A stretch of DNA of 14,016 nt from Candidatus Heimdallarchaeota archaeon (GTDB lineage: Archaea > Asgardarchaeota > Heimdallarchaeia > Heimdallarchaeales > Kariarchaeaceae). The notes beneath the pieces are model-generated. The model was not told where the DNA came from and did no database searches. It worked only from the letters and a program-made list of their open reading frames with translations. The position numbers and the translations under genes were made by a program. Below are positions 1-7,800 of the stretch, piece after piece; position 1 is the stretch's first letter; each line of letters starts with the position of its first letter. The DNA is taken from positions 1 through 14,016 of the forward strand of contig JAOUKW010000065.1 in the NCBI GenBank assembly GCA_029882335.1, in the 5' to 3' direction.

Positions 1-1839
1 GTGGATACTGATGATGATGGATTATTTGATGGTGATGAAGTTCGTGGTTTAAATTACACACAAAATGGAATCATCTATACCATATATACAGATCCATTGA
101 AATGGGATACTGACGATGATTCAATTACATGGCCAGATCAATATGGAGAAATGAGTCAACCATTAAGTGATGGTGATGAATGGGCATTAGGTACAGATCC
201 AACCCGAAGAGACACTGATTTAGATGGAATTCAAGATGGTTGGGAATTATGGTTAGGTCGAGGATTAATACCCGGTATGGACGCTATACCACTTGATCCT
301 TTATCCAATGATACAGATGGTGATTTATTGATAGATGGTAAAGAATTAGTTATTGCGAACATGACTACACTCTTGAATCCATACATCGGTTATTATCTGT
401 ATTCTCCTTTTAATACTTCCGCCGTTAATGCAGATAGTGATGGAGATTTCATAGATGATAGAATGGAATTAGAGGTATATGCAACAAATCCTTCATCAAT
501 AGATTCCGACAATGATACGCTTTCAGATTATGATGAACTAGAGATTTATCATACAAATCCCATTAAAAATGATACTGATGGAGATGGATTAACAGATTAT
601 GAAGAATTAAATGGTTTTAATTATCCAAATGATAGTAGTTCAAGTGAATTAATTACAACAGATCCAAATAATTCCGATTCTGATGGTGATCTACTTCCTG
701 ATGGTGCAGAAGTATTTCTTTATAATATGGATCCACGTAATCCTGATATGAATAGCAATGAAATCTTGGATGGTATGGATATTGATTCTGATAATGATGG
801 TTTATATGATGGTGAAGAATACTATATCTACGGTACAATTGAATCATCAGAGGGAGGTGGTCCTTTTGAACCAGACAGTGATCGAGATGGATTATTTGAT
901 GGAATGGAAGTCTATGAACTTCGAACTGATCCCGCAGATTGGGATACAGATGATGACACCTATTCAGATACCTTAGAGTATCTTTGTGGTGCAAATCCAT
1001 TGGATAATACAACTACTTCTTCAGAGATGAATGCATGTTTTGCTGAATTGGAGAGAATAGTAATTTTATCACCAGTATCCAAAACATATTCAACTAATGC
1101 AATACCGGTAATTGCATTTGATTCTACTTCAGAGGTAAATACCATGACTTATCGCTTCTCTTTAACAGATACTCAGGAATGGAGTGAAAGACATCCAATG
1201 TATGAAGAGGTTGATCAACCAGGATATTGGAAAGGTGCTTATCTCTCTTTACCATTGCAAAATGGTACATACGAATTAGAAGTAACAGCAATAAAAAATG
1301 ATGGTAGCACGGTCATCAGAGTAGTAGAGTTTACTCTTGATCTAAATGTTGATCGTTTGGATATTATAAGTCCAGAATCAAAAGATTATTTCTTTGCAAT
1401 CAATCCAAAGCTACCTATCGAAGTACAAGCAGGTTTAATTTATAATGGTGTTTGGTTCAGAATGAAATTCTCTAATGGAACTCTATTAAGTGGAAATCAT
1501 ACACTTGAATATGATACTGCAATGAATTCACATTATCTTGCAGAATATGAATTCCCGAATATACAGGGTAAAGTAAATTACACAATTGAAGTATTTGCTT
1601 CAAAAACAAATGGTGAAGTTGTTGTAACTTCAGTTAACTTTTCTATACGAATTCCAACTACAGTACAAACAGTTGCTGCAGTTGTTGGAACTGTTGCAGT
1701 TACCGCTGGTGCTGTTGCTGCTCAACGAGCTGGTAAGTTTAAGAATCCATTCAGGAAATCATCTACTGATACTTCAACTGGTTCAGATAGCACCGGAGAT
1801 ACTGGTAATTCAGCTTCTCAAGATCAAGGAGGAGATTAA
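1..1839 (+). CDS. Thrombospondin type-3-repeat, Ig-like, membrane-anchored surface protein (5' partial)
   Basis: This is the C-terminal 612 residues of a cell-surface protein. The window opens inside a calcium repeat, so the GTG at position 1 is an internal Val and the real start lies upstream. Residues 2-326 hold eleven aspartate-rich repeats (DxDxDGxxD followed by a glycine or acidic residue and E) like thrombospondin type-3 repeats, expected to bind Ca2+ and form a stiff stalk. Residues about 353-447 and 451-550 are two beta-rich segments, each opening with an ISP/LSP-type strand followed by K-x-Y, typical of Ig-like sandwich domains in archaeal exoproteins. Residues 555-574 are a hydrophobic Ala/Val helix, followed by a basic stretch (KFKNPFRK) and a Ser/Thr/Gly/Asp tail, so the repeats face outward. 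Many N-x-S/T sequons suggest glycosylation. The only cysteines are C329 and C346, a likely disulfide. The ligand is unknown. The gene is followed after one base by the giant propeller gene. Confidence 0.9.
   Translation: MDTDDDGLFDGDEVRGLNYTQNGIIYTIYTDPLKWDTDDDSITWPDQYGEMSQPLSDGDEWALGTDPTRRDTDLDGIQDGWELWLGRGLIPGMDAIPLDPLSNDTDGDLLIDGKELVIANMTTLLNPYIGYYLYSPFNTSAVNADSDGDFIDDRMELEVYATNPSSIDSDNDTLSDYDELEIYHTNPIKNDTDGDGLTDYEELNGFNYPNDSSSSELITTDPNNSDSDGDLLPDGAEVFLYNMDPRNPDMNSNEILDGMDIDSDNDGLYDGEEYYIYGTIESSEGGGPFEPDSDRDGLFDGMEVYELRTDPADWDTDDDTYSDTLEYLCGANPLDNTTTSSEMNACFAELERIVILSPVSKTYSTNAIPVIAFDSTSEVNTMTYRFSLTDTQEWSERHPMYEEVDQPGYWKGAYLSLPLQNGTYELEVTAIKNDGSTVIRVVEFTLDLNVDRLDIISPESKDYFFAINPKLPIEVQAGLIYNGVWFRMKFSNGTLLSGNHTLEYDTAMNSHYLAEYEFPNIQGKVNYTIEVFASKTNGEVVVTSVNFSIRIPTTVQTVAAVVGTVAVTAGAVAAQRAGKFKNPFRKSSTDTSTGSDSTGDTGNSASQDQGGD
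4..978 (+). repeat. Protein-level array of eleven thrombospondin type-3-like Ca-binding repeats
   Basis: Aspartate motifs begin at residues 2, 36, 71, 104, 145, 168, 191, 226, 262, 292 and 315 of the partial protein. Spacing varies from 23 to 41 residues. The closest pairs (145/168/191, 292/315) have the 23-residue spacing of typical repeats; longer gaps hold loops. One further motif near residue 247 is degenerate. The array continues off the left edge. I see no long nucleotide identity between units, so this is an old, diverged array and not a recent expansion. Confidence 0.85.
1827..1833 (+). promoter_or_regulatory. Shine-Dalgarno sequence for the giant surface protein
   Basis: AGGAGGA lies inside the last codons of the upstream gene, with its GGAGG core eight bases before the ATG at 1841. 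It fixes the start of the downstream gene and implies translation from the same transcript as the upstream gene. The RIO kinase and methyltransferase starts in this window lack such a motif, which fits an internal operon gene needing a ribosome-binding site while first genes are near-leaderless. Confidence 0.85.
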
Positions 1840-1840
1840 T

Positions 1841-4800
1841 ATGAAAAATACTAAAATTTTTACAAATTTAATTATTACGATATTTATTTGTAGTATATTT
1901 GGAGCAATTCCAAGTGTTATTGCAATAGAATCAGATATTTTTGAATCACACGATAATGCAAATGGAATTAATGATAATTCACAGAACAGTAATCCAAACG
2001 CAGGATATCCAAATAATCAGAATATGGGTGATTTCTTAAATGACAATCAAAATGAGTACAATGTAAAATGGGATCCTTGGTTAACAAAAGCAGCAATACA
2101 TGCTGTTGCCACAACTGATGATGGATCTATGATGGCTCTTGCTGGAGGATATTTATATGATGATGAAATACATATTTATAAATGGAACACAATCGAAGAT
2201 GTGTATGATTTAGTTTGGGAAGTTGGTGGTGGTGTTTTTCAATCCGATGTTATGACATTAGACTTTGCAGATACCGATCACAATAGCTTGCTTGAACTCA
2301 TTGCGGGTGGTGAAGACGGAGTAATATACATTTTTGAACAAAATCATCTTTACGATCCAATAACCAATATGGAAAATAGATTTGATTTGGTTTGGCAATC
2401 AAACCGACTTGGTAGAATATTTGATTTAGCAATAGATGACACTGATGGAGATGCACGAGACGATATAATTGTTGCAACCGGAGATACAATAAGATGGTTT
2501 GAATATACCGAACATAGTGGTTATCCATTCCAACAAGAACATTGGATAGAGTTTACTGAAGTATTTAACCTACCAGTTGAAGATTACATATACTCTGTAG
2601 AAGTTACTGATATCAATACTAACGGATTAAAAGATATAATTGTAGGATTAAAATCGGGTAAGATAATTGTTGTAGAAAACAATGGAACTACAATAATGGT
2701 TGAAGGTGTACCTTTTCCAATTACTCAGGATAATAGTTATCAGCAAATTTGGGACACTGGAGATCGGTTTAAACGTCCAATATCAGATATGTCTGTCGGT
2801 GATTTAGATGGTGATGGTGAAAATGAAGTTTTAATAGCTGCTCAAGGGCAAGGTGTCTATGTATTAGATAAAAGGAACAACAATCTACACACATATAGAA
2901 TCCAAAGATCATTGGAAACATGGGAAAGCAACCCAAGTGACTTTTACAGATTAGATAATCTATTAGATAAAATGATTAATTCTTCATCATTTCTGCATAA
3001 TAATGTATATACATCATTTAATGGTGATTTAGAACCTTTGGCTAATCCCGGAGCTCATTCAATAAATCCTTACAATACGTATTCGCGTACTCGCGATAGT
3101 AGTTATACAGTATTTGATTCTAGACTAAATAGAGCATGGGCAATATATGATTTTGGTGCTGATGAAGAAGTTGCAGGAAATGGACCTACAAACTTATGGG
3201 ATCTTAGAATTGATACCAGTAGTTCAACTGATAAAACACAGTTGAATATATCTATCTCTCAAGATAACTTCAACTATTATTATATTGCTACTAATAAACT
3301 TACAAATGGTACCTCTTCGTCTAGTTATTTTGTAGATATAGATCATATACTCAATGAATTTGGTATTGATTTTATCAGATATATCAAAGTAGAAGTAATG
3401 AGTGGTATGTTTGAATTAGATCGAATATATGGTAGAACTATATACAAACCATTAAACAATGCACAATCTACAGAAATTGGACAATTAAGATTCAAAAATG
3501 AACTTTCACCAAGAACTGTTGGATTTATTGGTACTATAGATGGGGTAATTCTTGGTATAATATGGAATTCAACATTAAATGGTGGAACATATCAAATTAA
3601 GTGGGATAGTTGGCAAGATGAAAGATGGAAATTAGAAAAGAATATCTTCGATTTAGAGATAATGAACAAAGTCGGTAGATTTCCAGCATTTATTCGACAT
3701 AATTCTCAATCATTTGAATTAAACTTAGATGCAGGTATTCCTGGTTCTGCAGGCGGTGGTGATATTCTATCCTATTCAGCAGGTAATTTCTATAATTATC
3801 TGTATGAAAACAATATGGAATATATTATTTCCTCAACCACAGGAAACTTATTATTATATCGTCAAAGTTCAACATTTTCTGCTCCAGTATATGATGCATC
3901 ATTAACTGCATCTGTGTTGAATCAAGTACAAACATATATTAATACACGAAAAGCAGCTAATATCAGATACTTTACAACATCATTAATTGCAAATGATGTG
4001 AATTTAATTGATATAGCAAGTGCAACAAATAATATTCTTCCCCGTACCAATGCTTATTGGTTAGTTGTGGGTGAATGGAATGGAACTACTGCCAATTTAG
4101 GTATTGACACTTATTCTGCTGCAAGTGGAGAGATTGATTTTACACTTTGGTATATTGATAGTAATACAAATGGTAAATTTGTACGATACAATAAACAAGG
4201 CGTTGGGCTGACTATCAGTGACCTTGAGTTAACAGGTCAACTTTGGGGTGTTCTACGACAGTCTACATGGATGCCTAAAATGGCTGGTGCTGATTTTATC
4301 GGTGATTCCAATAATGATTTAATTCTTACCAATGGTAAAATTCACCTCCTAGAAACTATCTATTCACGTAATATTACCACAGGTGATTTAATTACACCTG
4401 CTTATTCAGGTAGCAATAACTCATATGAAATAATGAACTACATGTATAAGGGTAATTATTTCCAAGATATTAACGATAATGCAAAAGGTAGAGTTTGGTC
4501 GAATGCAAATCCTGTTGATTTTGATGGAGATGGCGATTTTGATCTTGTACTAGGTTTTGCTAGATATCAAACTGCATTTTTTGGTTTTGATAAGATTTCC
4601 TATGGTGTAACTTACTGGGAAAATATAGGAACTAGAGATGATCCAGTATGGGTAGAAAAATCAAAAGCGATCAATAATAATGATCCAGACTCGAATTTCA
4701 GAGTTAATAGATATACAGATCCAATTTTATTATGGGAAAACTATGATTTTGGTGAAGCTGGCTTTGATCCTATATTCGGATATCATCCAATTTATCAAAC

Positions 4801-7800
4801 AGAACAACCATCAAAATTAATTATGTTTAAGGTATTATCAGATACAAATATTTTCAAAGGTAGATTAACCAGCTTTATTGCATCATACGATCAACCACTA
4901 TCATTCATGGTGGCAACATATCCAGAAGTCAAGAGAGTTGATATTAATCTACTTTATTCTAATAGCCTGTATAGTGGTATTAACTTTGGATTTCATATTT
5001 TCGATACATGGGATAATGAAGAAGAATTGGAGGATTGGACACTATCTATGTCCAGTGCTGATTTAGATCAAGATGGTAAAAATGAATTAATTGTTGGTGA
5101 TTTCAATAACAATATGTTTGTTTTTGAACATTTAACCAATAATACATTTAAACGAGCATTCAAGAGTTTTGATGTAAATCGTACTATTCTAACTGATGAA
5201 TCACCATATTCGCACGAATTATTTGACGGTATTAGTGGTACATTTTATAGAACATTATTTGATCACGTACAATATCTAATAGCAGGAATGGATCTAAATA
5301 ATAATGGACGACTTGAATTTATTGGAGCAACAGATAGTATGCTATTTGTATTTGAATCAACTCTAACTCCTGCTGGATATATTCATGATGACACCTATGA
5401 ACTGATATCTATAATAGATCTCTATACTATACCTCAACTAAGCAGACTATCCATGGATCAAATAATAGTTTCTGCATTGAGTTGGGGAGATGATATTACT
5501 GCAGATGGCAGAAATGAATTAATAATTAGTACAGGTTCAGCACTGCTAATTTTTGAAATTACTGCATTAACTTCAAGTGAGCCTTCATCTTATATCATGG
5601 AAGAGATTTTCTATGGTGAAACATACAACCAGCTAGGTAAGTACAGTTTACCAGGGAATTACATAATGAATCCAAATCATCAAATTAATGCTATACTTGT
5701 AGAAGATTTGGATAATGATGGTAAATTAGATCTAACCATAGGTGGTGTAGATAATTCGTATCCTCAAGAAATTGCAAATGGTTTCACATTTATTCTTGAA
5801 TGGGAAGGTAATTCATTCTTCACCATGTTAGATACATCTAATTTTGAATTATCAACAAGATTTAGTACTGTTCATGATTTATCAGTTGATAATGCCGATT
5901 ATGATAATAAAAAAGAATTATTAATCGCTCACGATAGAGGAATTGATATTTATGAATTCATAGGTGATAACGAAATCATCTTTCAAGAATCAATTACATC
6001 TGACCCAAGTCATAACATGCAATCAAGAAATTATTGGACATCTCAAGATTCTGCTTTCTTACTGGGTGAAAATGATGTAATTACTTTGTCTAGTGGTTAT
6101 TTATTGATGGTATTTAGTGATTATATGGGTACTGTTTGTCCAGGAGTTATTCCTTGTTACCCCGATATCAAACTTAGATATGTAATGTCAATCGATAATG
6201 GAATATCTTGGACTATACCTGCAAATCTAACTATTGCACCGATTACACCAACTCCTGATGGATTATTTATGGGATATGAATCAATTGATCTCTACTATGC
6301 AGCAGATGTTGGTTCTGTTTATCTTACCTATGTGAAACGATATCGTGAAACATCTTTGAGTTATGATAAATTATATATTATCAGTATCAATCAATTATCA
6401 TTAGGGGGGTCAAATCAAGAATACTTAATTGATTATGATAGTGTACCTAAAGGATCAGATATTAGTTCATCACCTAGGTTCTTAATAAATCAAGGTAAAT
6501 CTAGATTAATGTTAACTTACTATAAGCACTCAACAGATATCTTATACTTCACAAATACCGCATTTAGTTCCACCACACAAGTTCTGATGTTTGGTCAAGT
6601 TCGATGGGTTTTTGGATATGGTTACTATAAAGCACCTTATGCGAATGGCAGTCGTGTGTTAGAACATTATGATATTCATAGTTTAGACGCAACAAAACTA
6701 AACAATCCTGAAAATCCAGTAAATATATTTGATTTAGGAATTATTTTTTCAGGTAACTTATATGCAGAAGAATTATCAATGGATAAGGATTTATTCTACA
6801 CGTACCTTAAATTTAATCTATCATCATTTACCATACTGAGTCATTACTCACCTATTAGGACATTTTCATCAGGAATGAGTAGTTTTAATCCAAGTATTAT
6901 CCAAGAAACAAAATCTAATAATCTAATAGTTACTTTTGATCAACAAACACTAAGTGCTTTTGGAGGATTATATTCGATATGGTCAAATGATTATGGTTTA
7001 ACTTGGAATGGACCCTATGACATGAGTCATCCATATGGAAGGGATGATCCAGCAATGAGACCGTATGTATCCCAATCAGGTAATTCATATCGAATAGGAA
7101 CAGAACTAGGTCAAGATTTCATAAACTATTTCATTAATGATAGACCTATACTAACAGTTGGTATCAATGGTGGATTTACCATGTTATACAATGAATATGT
7201 GTTTATGGAAAATGCTGCTACTAGATTTGGTTTATGTGGAGCAAATAGTCAATTAATATCAAGGATTTACCAGTATCTAAGCCAAGAATGTAATATTCTC
7301 CAAGATAAATTTGTTTTCATAGCATCCGTTCATAATCCTTATAGCAATTTCACTTGGTATAATATAGATAAAGCAACAAGTATCAGTGTCGGAGATTCAG
7401 ACGCGGATGGACGACATGAAATCTTTGCAGCGAGTGGTAAAAAGGCAGTATTATTTGAATTTTCAGATAATAGCAACACCCATATCCTACATACTCAAAA
7501 ATGGATTTCAAGAGAATATGATCGAGAAATTACTGAAGTCTCAATTTCTGATTTAAATGGAAATGGATTCCCTGAATTAATTATTGAGACAAGTCGAGGT
7601 GTGGTCAATTCCTACGAGGTAATTGACACATCAATGGAACAATCAACTGATATAATTATGCCAAAATATCAACAATCGGTGTATGAAGCATTTGTAATTG
7701 ATCCACTTAATGAAGTTCGACAGATCTTAACTCAAGATATCACTGGAGATGGAACTGATGATATTATTTACAGTGTCAATTCTGGCCGTTTAGTGGCATT

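Noticed and set aside
4..978. Dockerin modules (cellulosome-type Ca repeats)
   Set aside because: The Asp motifs are many, unevenly spaced and not arranged as one duplicated F-helix pair, so thrombospondin type-3-like repeats fit better.
653..1012. Open 119-codon frame on the minus strand inside the calcium-repeat gene
   Set aside because: Its His/Tyr-rich translation is the antisense product of repeated Asp/Asn/Gly codons. It has no ribosome-binding site or recognisable domain.
1673..1840. Frame of the giant gene stays open 56 codons upstream of 1841, with a possible earlier start at 1673
   Set aside because: The extension overlaps the coding end of the upstream gene in another frame and reads as a Leu-rich shadow. 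The ATG at 1841 has a strong Shine-Dalgarno and begins a proper signal peptide.
6008..7060. Active sialidase enzyme
   Set aside because: Asp boxes are structural and occur in many non-enzymatic proteins. No F/Y-R-I-P motif or clear arginine triad was seen.
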